NCBI GenBank assembly: GCA_016718405.1 | Contig: JADKDJ010000038.1 | Span: forward strand, 206,788 to 270,787 | Direction: 5' to 3' | Length of the DNA stretch: 64,000 bases | Origin: Candidatus Rhodoferax odensensis | GTDB taxonomy: Bacteria > Pseudomonadota > Gammaproteobacteria > Burkholderiales > Burkholderiaceae_C | In this document: one piece after another, positions 43,882 to 53,351 of the stretch | Numbering within the stretch: the first letter of the stretch is position 1 | Layout of the letters: the number at the start of each line of letters is the position of its first letter | Program-made: the position numbers and the translations under genes | The notes under the pieces: generated by a model | Database searches by the model: none | Told to the model about the DNA's origin: nothing | The model's input: only the letters and a program-made list of their open reading frames with translations

Positions 43882-44820
43882 CTAGCCCAGAACCGGTGCC
43901 CGTGTTGCGCCTTGCAGCGCCCCAACGATGGCAGGCCGCCCCACCTCCATGGCAACAGACAGCGCCGTCCTGCCGTCCAGTGGCTCCTCAACCGCCACGC
44001 CGCCGCCAGCCAAGAACAGCTCCACCGCAAGTTGATCGCCACGACGAATAGCGGAGAAGAACTGCACCGCATCAAAGTACTGCAGGCCCATGGCGGTCAG
44101 CTCCTTGCGGGCATCGAGCGCGGACCACCGGCCTGCTGCCACCGCAACGGCGGCCAGGCTTGGCAACGATGTCGCCGCGCCAGATGTGGCCTGTCCTGCT
44201 GAAACCTGGGACACGATGACGCTCGCAACCCGGTCGCCGGGGCTGGCCGGTACAAGTGGCTGTGGCGCCGGTTCGGCGCCGGCATCGCCTTTTCGGCGTG
44301 GCACACGACTGGCATCGAGCAAGTTTTCGATCCGCGCAAACACTTCGAACCGTGAGAACGGCTTCTTCATGAAATCGTCGGCGCCGATTCGATTTGCATA
44401 AAACTGCTCGGTGGCATGCTCATTGCCACTGATCATGATGACCGGGATATGTTGCGAAGCGGGGTCTTTTCGAATCGCGCGCAGCGCGCCAAAGCCGTTC
44501 ATGCCGGGCAGGATGATGTCCAGAAAAATCAGGTCGGGTTGCTCCTGGGCGACCAGCTCGAGGCCTCGTTCGGCATCCATCGCCTCATGCGTAACATAGC
44601 CCGCCGAGCGCAAAATCCTGCGCAAAGCGGCTACGACGGTAGCGGAGTCGTCAATGATGAGTGCTTTGGCGCCGCGACGCGCATTCTTGCGCTTGCGGTT
44701 TCGTCGATCGGCGCTGCCCGCCGCCGCGCTGTCCGGGTCGCCCAAAGCCGCACGCTTGGCCACGGCAGGAGGTGCCTCGGTCTTCTTTGCGGCTCCCCAG
44801 AACCGGTCAAAGATGCTCAT
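43882..44820 (-). CDS. Response regulator with ankyrin-like C-terminus
   Basis: 312 residues. A basic, disordered N-terminus (about 1-50) leads to a receiver domain (about 52-170): acidic pair IIDDSATVV, phosphoacceptor Asp in LIFLDIILPGMNG, Ser in MISGNE and Lys in MKKPFS, like PilG/PilH-type receivers. After an Ala/Pro-rich linker the C-terminus (about 255-312) reads YFDAVQFFSAIRRGDQLAVELFLAGG then DGRTALSVAMEVGRPAIVGAL, resembling ankyrin repeats. No DNA-binding domain. The partner kinase is unknown. Confidence 0.85.
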   Translation of the reverse strand: MSIFDRFWGAAKKTEAPPAVAKRAALGDPDSAAAGSADRRNRKRKNARRGAKALIIDDSATVVAALRRILRSAGYVTHEAMDAERGLELVAQEQPDLIFLDIILPGMNGFGALRAIRKDPASQHIPVIMISGNEHATEQFYANRIGADDFMKKPFSRFEVFARIENLLDASRVPRRKGDAGAEPAPQPLVPASPGDRVASVIVSQVSAGQATSGAATSLPSLAAVAVAAGRWSALDARKELTAMGLQYFDAVQFFSAIRRGDQLAVELFLAGGGVAVEEPLDGRTALSVAMEVGRPAIVGALQGATRAPVLG

Positions 44821-45072
44821 AGTGGAACCTTCTCGTTTTGCATGGTGCTGCGTATCGGCTGCAGTATCTCAGATCGAAACATGAGTCGAATTTTGCACGA
44901 GGTTGGCACGAATCTCCCAATCCAGCGGGCCGGCAGTCCAAACAGTCGATCCGCACTTGATGCGGCTGCCTGTGCGAGGAACCCCGACGCAGAGGCAATC
45001 ACGCGCGCTTGCGCTGGTAAATCATTACACTGTAGCTTGCGCAGGCTTGCCACACCGTGATAAAAAGACACC

Positions 45073-45435
45073 ATGAATTGGACCCTTTCGAAAATCGCAA
45101 CCAGTCTGATGGGACTGTTAGGTCAGCCTGAGAAAAAGGTGTCGGACTCGACACTGGACAACCGTTGCGAGGACATTCGCGAAGCGATGCTGGCCGTTCT
45201 GGATCAATGCGGCAGCGACGCCACCACCAACGCGGTCTCCAACCGGGTTTGTTATGCGCGCAACGTGGAGTCTCTTTGGTATTTGCGCGGCGCGATCATG
45301 GCCCAGCTCACCATTGCTGTCGGCGAGCCCAAGGCACGCGAGGAATTGGCTCGAATCACCGAGATGTTCAAAGGCTACCTTCCGGCCGGATTGGGGCCGC
45401 GCTCACGAGCCCGCGCACGCGCGTCGCGCAAGTAA
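45073..45435 (+). CDS. Conserved-looking small protein of unknown function
   Basis: 120 residues, soluble, mostly helical, with a basic Arg-rich tail. Features include two cysteines (NRCED, DQCGS) and VSNRVCYARNVESLWYLRGAIMAQL. No family recognised. It lies beside a receiver protein and a PilZ protein, which hints at motility or c-di-GMP signalling, but this is only context. Confidence 0.6.
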   Translation: MNWTLSKIATSLMGLLGQPEKKVSDSTLDNRCEDIREAMLAVLDQCGSDATTNAVSNRVCYARNVESLWYLRGAIMAQLTIAVGEPKAREELARITEMFKGYLPAGLGPRSRARARASRK

Positions 45436-45450
45436 TCGAACTTGCTGGCC

Positions 45451-45861
45451 TTAGGCCAGCAACGCGTTCACCACAGCGATGCTTCCATCACTGACACTGG
45501 TGAACTGAAAACCCACTCGGTAACCTTTGCCACTGACGAGCACGCTGTGGACCGAGCGCGCCACGGCGGAGATGATGCGGGGTTGGCCACGCAAGCTCAC
45601 GTCGCAATCAACCAGGCACACCACGCCAGGCGTGAGCGGATCGTCAAGCATCGCGCAAAAACCATTGGCCGACAGGTCAATTAGGCGACCGGCACGTTTG
45701 ACTTTCGACTCGGTGGTCAGCCTGACTCGCCCTGCAACGGGTTTGCGAGGCGCCGCTCGCGCGTCGCGATCGACGGCAATACCCCCCTTGGCTGCATCGC
45801 TTACGCCAGGCGCGCCACGCGGTTCCCGGCCCAAAAAAATAATGCCATCGGTGTTCGACAT
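45451..45861 (-). CDS. PilZ domain protein
   Basis: 136 residues. The PilZ c-di-GMP-binding pattern is present: an Arg-rich RKPVAGRVR stretch (RxxxR) about 20 residues before DLSANGF (D/NxSxxG), then a beta-barrel-like region to the C-terminus. It is probably a c-di-GMP effector; the target is unknown. The first 35 residues are likely disordered. Two GGDEF proteins are in this window. Confidence 0.85.
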   Translation of the reverse strand: MSNTDGIIFLGREPRGAPGVSDAAKGGIAVDRDARAAPRKPVAGRVRLTTESKVKRAGRLIDLSANGFCAMLDDPLTPGVVCLVDCDVSLRGQPRIISAVARSVHSVLVSGKGYRVGFQFTSVSDGSIAVVNALLA

Positions 45862-45924
45862 CGTGCAGGCTCCCCTGGGTAGTGACCGCTGTCGCCCAAC
45901 AGCGGGTTTCCCACATCATAAAGC

Positions 45925-48312
45925 CTACTCGACTCGCGTTATACGCATGGGCTTGAAGCCGAGGTCGGCCACTTTACCCTTGCGCCCGCGGGCTGAGCGC
46001 GCGTTGTTGAGGCTACGAATCTCGAGCGTCTCGTCACGCGCCTTGCCCGCGCGCCCCACACCCTCGATGCGGACGCTGCGCGTGTACACCGCTGCACCCG
46101 CCAACGAGTCCTTGGCCTCAAGGTCAATCAGCATCAGGCCGCGTCCACCATTGTTCATGCTCTTGAGTTCGCTGATCTCAAAGGTCAGGATACGCCCGCC
46201 AGTCGACGCGCAGGCGACATGAGTGGCCGTGGCCAGCGGCTTGGCTACCACTGCGCCGGTCGGACCCGGCGCAGTGCCCACGGTACCAGCCACCACCGAA
46301 GGCCGGCATAGTGTTTCGCCGACATTGCAGGTAACAAATGCCTTGCCTGCCTTGAGCCGCGAGACCATCGCCTCGGCACTTGCCAGGAAGCCGTAGCCGG
46401 CCGAACTGCTCAACAGCAACACTGCGGCGCCGGGGCCAGCAAAGTAGGCCACGATCTGACTGCCCGCTTCGAGCTCGATCAAGGTGGTCACCGGTTGACC
46501 ATCACCGCGCGCTCCCGGCAACGACGACACCGGCACCGAGTAGACCCGCCCGTTGCTGCCAAACACCAGCAGGGTATCGACCGTGCGGCACTCAAAGGTG
46601 CCGTACAGCCCATCGCCCGCTTTGAAGGCAAAGCTGGCAGCATCATGACCATGGCCGGTGCGCGCGCGCACCCAGCCCTTTTCACTGACCACCACAGTAA
46701 CCGGTTCGTCAACCACCCGAACCTCCACCACAACCTTCTTTTCAGCCTGGATCAACGTGCGCCGGGCATCGCCAAACAGCTTGGCGTCGGCTTCGATTTC
46801 CTTGATCATCAAGCGACGCAAACTGGCGGGGTTGCCCAGGATTTCCTGCAGGCGCGTTTGCTCGGTGCGCAGTGCGGAGAGTTCCTGCTCGATCTTGATC
46901 GCCTCCAAGCGCGCCAATTGGCGCAGGCGAATTTCGAGAATGTCCTCGGCCTGGCGCTCGGATAGTCTGAAGCGCGCCATCAACGCCGGTTTGGGCTCGT
47001 CCGATTGGCGGATGATGGCGATCACCTCATCGATGTTGAGCAGCACCAGTTGGCGCCCCTCCAGAATGTGGATGCGATCCAGCACTTTGCCAAGCCGGTG
47101 ATTCGAGCGCCGCTCAATGGTCTGGTGACGGAACTCAATCCACTCCATCAGCATCAGGCGCAAGGACTTCTGCGTCGGTCGACCATCCAGGCCAATCATG
47201 GTCAGGTTGATCGGCGCCGAAGTCTCCAGACTGGTATGGGCCAGCAGCGTGGTGATTAGCTCGCTTTGCTCGATGCGGCTGGTCTTGGGCTCGAACACCA
47301 GGCGCACGGCGGCGTCCTTGCTGGACTCGTCGCGCACCAGGTCCAGCACTGCCAGCACGCTGGCCTTGAGCTGGGTCTGCTCCTGCGACAGCGCCTTCTT
47401 GCCGGCCTTCACCTTGGGGTTGGTGAGTTCCTCGATTTCTTCCAGCACACGCTGGCTGCTGACCCCGGGCGGGAGTTCAGTGACGATCAGTTGCCACTGG
47501 CCGCGCGCGAGCTCTTCGATCTTCCAGCGGGCGCGCACCTTGAGCGAACCGCGTCCGCTGCGGTAGGCGTCCGCAATGTCGCTCGCCGCGCTGATGATCT
47601 GGCCACCAGCGGGATAGTCCGGCCCGGGGATCAAGGCAAACAGCTCGTCGTCACTCAGCTTGGGCGCCTTGACCAGGGCAATGCAGGCGTCGGCGATTTC
47701 GCGCAAATTGTGACTGGGGATTTCGGTGGCCAGTCCAACCGCAATACCACTGGCGCCATTGAGCAGGTTAAAGGGCAAACGCGCCGGCAACTGGCGCGGC
47801 TCTTCGGTGGAACCATCGTAGTTGGGGATGAACGCCACCGTGCCTTCGTCGATCTCATCCAGCAACAGGCTGGTGATTTTGGCCAGCCGCGCCTCGGTGT
47901 AACGCATGGCCGCGGCACCATCGCCGTCGCGCGAGCCGAAATTGCCCTGGCCGTCGATCAGCGGATACCGCTGCGAGAAGTCCTGCGCCATGCGTACCAG
48001 CGCATCGTAAGCCGCCTGGTCGCCGTGGGGATGAAAACGGCCCAGCACATCACCCACCACGCGAGCGGACTTGACCGGTTTGGCACCGCTGTTGCCATTG
48101 GGCCCGCCAAAACCCAGGCCCATGCGCGACATGCTGTACAGAATGCGCCGCTGCACCGGCTTCTGTCCGTCGCACACGTCGGGCAAGGCACGTCCCTTGA
48201 CCACACTCAGGGCGTATTCCAGGTAGGCACGTTGTGCGTAAGTGGCGAGGTTAAGTTGGTCGTCTCCGCCGTCACCGGGCGGGTTGAATTCAAGCGTGGG
48301 TTGATCGGTCAT
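45925..48312 (-). CDS. parC: DNA topoisomerase IV subunit A
   Basis: 795 residues. It decatenates daughter chromosomes with ParE. Seen: ALPDVCDGQKPVQRRILYSM, GRFHPHGDQAAYDALVRMAQDFS (the quinolone-resistance region) and catalytic Tyr about 138 in AAMRYTEARL. The C-terminal half holds the beta-pinwheel repeats. Quinolone-region Ser is replaced by Asp (HGDQA) as in many type II ParC relatives; I do not infer resistance. parE lies downstream-opposite across a hairpin island, same strand. Confidence 0.95.
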   Translation of the reverse strand: MTDQPTLEFNPPGDGGDDQLNLATYAQRAYLEYALSVVKGRALPDVCDGQKPVQRRILYSMSRMGLGFGGPNGNSGAKPVKSARVVGDVLGRFHPHGDQAAYDALVRMAQDFSQRYPLIDGQGNFGSRDGDGAAAMRYTEARLAKITSLLLDEIDEGTVAFIPNYDGSTEEPRQLPARLPFNLLNGASGIAVGLATEIPSHNLREIADACIALVKAPKLSDDELFALIPGPDYPAGGQIISAASDIADAYRSGRGSLKVRARWKIEELARGQWQLIVTELPPGVSSQRVLEEIEELTNPKVKAGKKALSQEQTQLKASVLAVLDLVRDESSKDAAVRLVFEPKTSRIEQSELITTLLAHTSLETSAPINLTMIGLDGRPTQKSLRLMLMEWIEFRHQTIERRSNHRLGKVLDRIHILEGRQLVLLNIDEVIAIIRQSDEPKPALMARFRLSERQAEDILEIRLRQLARLEAIKIEQELSALRTEQTRLQEILGNPASLRRLMIKEIEADAKLFGDARRTLIQAEKKVVVEVRVVDEPVTVVVSEKGWVRARTGHGHDAASFAFKAGDGLYGTFECRTVDTLLVFGSNGRVYSVPVSSLPGARGDGQPVTTLIELEAGSQIVAYFAGPGAAVLLLSSSAGYGFLASAEAMVSRLKAGKAFVTCNVGETLCRPSVVAGTVGTAPGPTGAVVAKPLATATHVACASTGGRILTFEISELKSMNNGGRGLMLIDLEAKDSLAGAAVYTRSVRIEGVGRAGKARDETLEIRSLNNARSARGRKGKVADLGFKPMRITRVE

Positions 48313-48365
48313 TTTTGGTCTTTTGGGGTTAACTTGCGCATTGAGAGCGGCTTTGCTTCGCGCGC

Positions 48366-48443
48366 GGCGACGCAGACACCTGGGGCGGCTTCCTCATGGT
48401 GGAGCACCACAAATCGTCAGCCGCCCCAGGTGTCTGCGTCGCC
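48366..48443 (+). repeat. Nested hairpin repeat, copy C
   Basis: A perfect 25-bp outer stem (48366-48390 with 48419-48443), starting GGCGACGCAGACACCTGGGG. The 28-base apex holds CCTCATG, inner stem GTGG/CCAC around AGCA, then AAATCG. Same orientation as copy A. Confidence 0.9.
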
Positions 48444-48500
48444 ACCATCCACGGGTACACCAAGGTCTCGTGAAGCCCAATACCATGGCATGCCCGGGTT

Positions 48501-48578
48501 GGCGGTGAATTGGGCATGAGCGGGCGCCGATTTGTGGTACCCCACCATGAGGCGCCCGCCCATGCCCAATTCCCCGCC
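48501..48578 (-). repeat. Nested hairpin repeat, copy D
   Basis: A 28-position outer stem (48501-48528 with 48551-48578) with two mismatches. The 22-base apex, read on the minus strand, is TCATG, inner stem GTGG/CCAC around GGTA, then AAATC. Opposite orientation to copy C. Confidence 0.88.
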
Positions 48579-48654
48579 GGAGCGCCAACGCATAGGCAGG
48601 CAACCTCTAAGCCACGTGGAACGTCCGTGGACTGCTACCAAATCGAGAGCGACT

Positions 48655-50624
48655 CTACACATCAATTTCGACCGAGTCACCATGCAACTCCATCAACTCT
48701 CGCCGCGCCGCTGCTTCGCCCTTGCCCATCAGCTTGGTGATCAAGGCTTCGGTCTGGGCAAAGTCGATTGCACCCAGCTCGACCGGCAGCAATCGGCGGG
48801 TATCGGGGTTGAGCGTGGTGTCCCACAACTGCTCGGCATTCATCTCACCCAGACCCTTGAAACGACTGATGGTCCATGCGCCCTCGCGCACGCCCTCCTT
48901 GCGCAGCTTGTCAAGCGTGGCGGTGAGCTCGCCCTCGTCCAGCGCATAGGCTTTGGAGGCTGGTTTCTTGCCGCGCGCCGGCGCATCGACGCGAAACAGC
49001 GGCGGGCGCGCCACGTAGACATGGCCGGCTTCGATCAGTTTGGGGAAGTGTCGGAAAAACAGCGTCAGCAGCAGCACCTGAATGTGTGAGCCATCCACGT
49101 CGGCGTCCGACAAAATGCACACCTTGCCATAGCGCAGATTGCTCAGATCGGGTGTGTCGTTAGGACCATGCGGATCGACCCCGATGGCCACGGAGATGTC
49201 GTGGATCTCGGTGTTGGCAAACAGGCGGTCGCGGTCCACTTCCCAGGTATTGAGCACCTTGCCACGCAGGGGCAATATCGCCTGGCACTCCTTGTCGCGG
49301 CCCATCTTGGCGCTGCCACCGGCGGAATCTCCCTCGACCAGGAATACCTCGTTGTGGGCCAAGTCGCGGCTCTCGCAATCAGTCAGCTTGCCCGGCAGCA
49401 CCGCCACGCCCGAGCTCTTGCGCTTTTCAACCTTCTGCCCGGCCTTTTGCCTGGATTGCGCGGCACGGATCGCCAGTTCGGCCAACTTCTTGCCGTACTC
49501 CACATGCTGATTCAGCCACAGCTCTAGCGCCGGGCGCACAAAACTGGAGACCAGCCGCACCGCATCGCGCGAGTTCAGGCGCTCCTTGATCTGGCCCTGA
49601 AACTGCGGGTCCAGCACCTTGGTGGACAACACGTAATTGGCGCGGGCAAATACGTCTTCAGGCAGCAGCTTGACGCCCTTTGGCAACAAGGCATGCAGTT
49701 CGATGAAGCCCTTGACGGCCTGGAACAAGCCGTCGCGCAAGCCGCTCTCATGTGTGCCGCCTGCGCTGGTGGGGATCAGATTGACATAACTCTCGCGTAC
49801 CGGTTGACCGTCCTCGGTGAACGCCACGCACCAGGCGGCGCCCTCCCCTTCAGCGAAGTTGTCGCTCTGGGCATCGGCAAAACCTTCACCCTCGAACAGC
49901 GGAATGACTGGCTCGCCAGTCAGGGTTTGGCTCAGGTAGTCGTTCAGGCCGCCCTTGTACAGCCAACTCTGCGACTGCTTGGTCTTCTCCACCAGCAGCG
50001 ACACCGACACGCCCGGCATCAACACCGCCTTGCTGCGCAACAAATGCATCAACTCGGCCATGGGCAAGGCCACTGTCTCAAAGTACTTGGCATCGGGCCA
50101 GACCCGTACCGTGGTGCCAGATTTGCGGTCCCCCTCTGCGGCCCTGCGGGTCTGCAGCGGCGAGATCACATCACCACCTGCAAATGCCAAGCTCGCTACC
50201 ATGCCCTCGCGGTAGGTGGTCACCTCCAGGCGTTTGGCCAGCGCATTGGTCACGCTCACACCAACGCCGTGCAGACCGCCAGAAAAACTGTAGGCGCCAC
50301 CCTTCCCCTTGTCGAACTTGCCCCCGCATGCAAGCGGGTGAATACCAGCTCGACCACAGGCGCCTGCTCGTCGGGATGCATGCCAAACGGGATGCCGCGA
50401 CCGTCATCGTCAATCGTGATCGAGTCGTCTGCATGCACAGTCACCTTGATCTTCTTGCCGTGGCCGGCCAGTGCCTCATCGGCGGCGTTGTCCAGGACTT
50501 CCTGGATGACATGCAGCGTGTTGTCGGTGCGGGTGTACATGCCGGGGCGCTGCTTGACCGGCTCCAGGCCTTTGAGGACCCGGATTGAGCTCTCGGAATA
50601 TTCGGGGGTAGGTTTGACAGCCAT
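48655..50624 (-). CDS. parE: DNA topoisomerase IV subunit B, one-base frameshift
   Basis: Start ATG at 50624. ATPase motifs VIQEVLDNAADEALAG and DDDGRGIPFGMHPDE lie before the break at the C run 50321-50325. Adding one base there restores HAGG-K-F-D-K-G-KGGAYSFSGGLHGVGVSVTNALA. After the break: EGDSAGGSAKMGRDKE (TOPRIM), ILSDADVDGSHI and RFKGLGEMNAEQLWDTTLNP. The restored protein is 656 residues, normal for ParE. ParE is essential, so a sequencing or assembly deletion is more likely than decay. Confidence 0.93.
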
Positions 50625-50758
50625 GGTGGTGAATTGTAGTCGGAACCCTCCAAATAGCTGTATATCCATCCATATCTTCAAGTCAACACCGACCGCGGAC
50701 GCGTCGACTTGCGCCCGAGCGTGACACCCGATCGTCCAAGATTGACTACAGTTGAGCC

Positions 50759-51979
50759 ATGACACCGCGCGCCCCCCCCCTGTCCATGTCCCAGGTTCTG
50801 CTATGCGGGGCCGCCATCGTGACCCTGTCCATGGGAATCCGTCACGGTTTTGGCCTGTGGCTGCAACCCATTACCCAGGCACAGGGCTGGAGCCGGGAGA
50901 ACTTTGCCTTCGCCATTGCCATCCAGAATCTGGCGTGGGGCTTTGCCGGCATCTTCGCGGGTATGGTGGCCGACAAATTCGGCGCGTTCAGAGTCATCAT
51001 CGCCGGCGCCCTGCTCTATGCCCTGGGCCTGGTCGGTATGGCATTTTCGTCGACGCCACTCCTGTTCGGCCTGACTGCCGGCATCCTGATTGGCGTGGCC
51101 CAGGCCGGCACCACGTATGCCGTGGTCTACGGCGTAATCGGGCGCAACGTGGGGGCCGACAGACGATCGTGGGCGATGGGTATCACCGCCGCAGCCGGCT
51201 CTTTCGGGCAATTCCTGATGGTGCCAACCGAGAGTTTCCTGATTCAGAGTGTCGGGTGGCAACAGGCGCTGGTGGTGTTGGCCATGGCCGCCTTGCTGAT
51301 GGTGCCGTTGGCCTGGGGCTTGCGTGAACCCAGTTTTGGCGCAGGCGGCGCGGTCCGGCGTGATCAGAGCATCTTGCAGGCCCTGCGGGAGGCCTTTACC
51401 TACCCGAGCTTCCAGCTGTTGATGGCTGGCTACTTTGTCTGCGGCTTTCAGGTTGTGTTCATCGGTGTCCACATGCCCAGCTACCTCAAGGACAAGGGGC
51501 TGTCACCGGAGGTGGCCGGCTACGCACTGGCCCTTATTGGTCTGACCAACGTACTGGGCACCTATGCCGCCGGGGTGCTGGGCCAGCGGCTGAACAAGCG
51601 CCACATCCTGGCGTTCATTTACCTCGCGCGCTCGGTCGCGATTGCGGTCTTCCTGATCGCGCCGCTGACGCCCATGAGTGTCTATGTGTTCTCCAGCGTC
51701 ATGGGCTTGCTGTGGCTGTCCACGGTGCCGGTAACCAACGCCGCGGTGGCGCAGATCTTTGGTGTGGCGCATCTGTCCATGCTCAGTGGCTTTGTGTTTT
51801 TCAGCCACCAGATCGGTTCGTTCATGGGCGTCTGGTTGGGTGGTTACCTGTACGACCGCACCGGCAGCTACAACATCGTCTGGTACATCGCGATCGCGCT
51901 GGGCGTGCTGGCGGCACTGGTCAACCTGCCGATCAAGGAAAGCGCGATCGAGCGCAAGACCGCGGCCCAGCCCGCCTGA
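50759..51979 (+). CDS. MFS transporter
   Basis: 406 residues with about 12 hydrophobic segments; the likely start is either the ATG at 50759 or the in-frame ATG at residue 10 (MSQVLLCG). The MFS loop 2-3 motif is GMVADKFGAFRVI. Overall it resembles the OxlT/monocarboxylate-type MFS group (FGLWLQPITQAQGWSRENFAFA). The substrate is unknown. Two small genes follow within a few bases. Confidence 0.88.
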   Translation: MTPRAPPLSMSQVLLCGAAIVTLSMGIRHGFGLWLQPITQAQGWSRENFAFAIAIQNLAWGFAGIFAGMVADKFGAFRVIIAGALLYALGLVGMAFSSTPLLFGLTAGILIGVAQAGTTYAVVYGVIGRNVGADRRSWAMGITAAAGSFGQFLMVPTESFLIQSVGWQQALVVLAMAALLMVPLAWGLREPSFGAGGAVRRDQSILQALREAFTYPSFQLLMAGYFVCGFQVVFIGVHMPSYLKDKGLSPEVAGYALALIGLTNVLGTYAAGVLGQRLNKRHILAFIYLARSVAIAVFLIAPLTPMSVYVFSSVMGLLWLSTVPVTNAAVAQIFGVAHLSMLSGFVFFSHQIGSFMGVWLGGYLYDRTGSYNIVWYIAIALGVLAALVNLPIKESAIERKTAAQPA

Positions 51980-51984
51980 GCGCC

Positions 51985-52110
51985 ATGCGACCAGCTTTGC
52001 GCTACCTGCTCTACGCCATCGCGCTGGCGTTGCTGCTGACGGTGTTTGCCTGGTACGTGCAGCCCGATTTTTTGCGGGCGATGGCGGATCAACTGTGGGC
52101 CTGTTTCTAG
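51985..52110 (+). CDS. 41-residue single-pass membrane protein
   Basis: Begins ATG 5 bases after the MFS stop and encodes MRPALRYLLYAIALALLLTV, then FAWYVQPDFLRAMADQLWACF. One transmembrane helix (about 6-22) and a short C-terminal tail. The sequence looks protein-like and I believe similar short proteins occur in Comamonadaceae (recollection, not a search result). It overlaps the next gene by 16 bases. Confidence 0.6.
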   Translation: MRPALRYLLYAIALALLLTVFAWYVQPDFLRAMADQLWACF

Positions 52111-52679
52111 AGAGTTCCGCGTCCAACGCGCCCTCGGAGTGGGTGCGCCGCTGGTCGCACTTGGTGCCAGCCGGGGGCCCGGTGCTGGACCTGGCCTGCG
52201 GCCACGGGCGCCATATGCGGTGGTTTGCCTCGCGCGGGCATCCCGTGGTTGGCGTGGACCGCTCCACCGAGGCCGTCGCCGCCGCAGGAGCTTTCGGACA
52301 CGGCGTTGTGGCGGACATCGAAAGTGGCCCTTGGCCGCTGCGCGCACAAGATGGTCAGCCAGAGACCTTTGCAGCCGTGGTGGTGAGTAACTACCTGTGG
52401 CGCGCGCTGTTCGGGCGCATCGTTGAAAGCCTGCAACCGGGCGGCGTGCTGCTCTACGAGACCTTCGCCGTCGGTCAGGAAACGATCGGCCGACCGGCAC
52501 GCACTGAATTTCTGCTGCAGCCGGGTGAACTGCTGCGCGCCTTTGGCGAATTGAAGGTCATCGCATTTGAGGACGGGTTTTCTGACTCGCCAGCGCGTTT
52601 TGTTCAGCGCATTGCCGCCGTAAAGCCAACCCTTGGTGCCGCATCGGCAGTTGAGCCGGTGCGCTACCGACTGGTCTGA
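52095..52679 (+). CDS. Class I SAM-dependent methyltransferase
   Basis: 194 residues from a GTG at 52095. The SAM-binding motif I is VLDLACGHGRHMRWFASRGHPVVGVDRS, followed by an acidic motif II (GVVADIESGPWPL) and VVVSNYLWRALF. This small type resembles TehB/UbiE-like methyltransferases without a recognised substrate. Start uncertain: it overlaps the 41-residue gene. Confidence 0.82.
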   Translation: MGLFLESSASNAPSEWVRRWSHLVPAGGPVLDLACGHGRHMRWFASRGHPVVGVDRSTEAVAAAGAFGHGVVADIESGPWPLRAQDGQPETFAAVVVSNYLWRALFGRIVESLQPGGVLLYETFAVGQETIGRPARTEFLLQPGELLRAFGELKVIAFEDGFSDSPARFVQRIAAVKPTLGAASAVEPVRYRLV

Positions 52680-52694
52680 CCGGTCAAGCTGGCG

Positions 52695-53177
52695 CTAGGA
52701 GCCCATCGCGCGGCCACGGCGTCCACCCTTGTGCACACCGGGCACGTGCCGCATCGCCGAGGACAATGCCTCGTCGCCATGGCGTACACCGGTCGACAGG
52801 CCCTTCAAAATCCCGCACTGTGCGGCGTCCTGGGTCACCCTGCACTGCTCGCGCAAGCTCTTGAGTTGCTGCTCCAGAGTGCGCAGTTCCCGCACGCGCT
52901 GCGCCACATGGCCAATGTGCTGGTCCAGCAAGGCGTTGACGGCACCGCAATTGTCGGCAGGGGAGTCCTTGAAATGCAGCAGAGTGCGGATTTCGTCGAG
53001 CGCCATGTCCAGGCTTCGACAGTGGCGGATGAAGGACACGCGCTCCGCATGCGCCGGACTGTAGATTCGGTAATTGCCCTCGGTCCGGGCGGTGTGTGGC
53101 AGCAAGCCCTCGCGCTCGTAGTAACGAATGGTCTCCACAGGGGTCTGCGTGGCGCGGGCCAATTCACCGATTTTCAC
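52695..53177 (-). CDS. cadR: Cd(II)/Pb(II)-responsive MerR-family regulator
   Basis: 160 residues from a GTG at 53177, chosen for the GGAGCG ribosome site upstream and because homologues start at KIGELA. N-terminal MerR helix-turn-helix (ETIRYYEREGLLP), a coiled-coil dimer helix, and Cys77, Cys112 and Cys121 as in CadR/PbrR metal sites (NCGAVNALLDQHIGHV; EQC...QCGILKGL). No metal-efflux gene is adjacent, so its target promoter lies elsewhere or is its own. Confidence 0.87.
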   Translation of the reverse strand: MKIGELARATQTPVETIRYYEREGLLPHTARTEGNYRIYSPAHAERVSFIRHCRSLDMALDEIRTLLHFKDSPADNCGAVNALLDQHIGHVAQRVRELRTLEQQLKSLREQCRVTQDAAQCGILKGLSTGVRHGDEALSSAMRHVPGVHKGGRRGRAMGS

Positions 53178-53351
53178 GATCGCTCCTTCGCCCTGCATCC
53201 GGACGCTTGCCAACGACATGGGTCAATTCTAGTCACCTGGTTCTGCCGTGGTTATAGGGTTGGAGCCGCCGAAGGAAGGTAGGCGAGCCGCTGCAGCCGG
53301 CGCGCCAGCCACTCTAGTTAAAATGCCCGTTTACCGTTTAATTGCTTGTTC

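Larger units (their letters stand above)
48313..48654. other. 342-bp region between parC and parE with two nested hairpins
   Basis: No gene recognised here. It holds hairpin copies C (48366-48443) and D (48501-48578) facing each other, with the same core as the island at 23.2-23.5 kb. parE is read towards parC, so a transcript from parE into parC would pass through both hairpins; the parC promoter may also lie here. Confidence 0.75.

Noticed and set aside
53178..53351. MerR-type operator between cadR and dapA
   Set aside because: No convincing spaced palindrome of the CadR/PbrR type could be found; a few GGGT/ACCC words are not arranged correctly.
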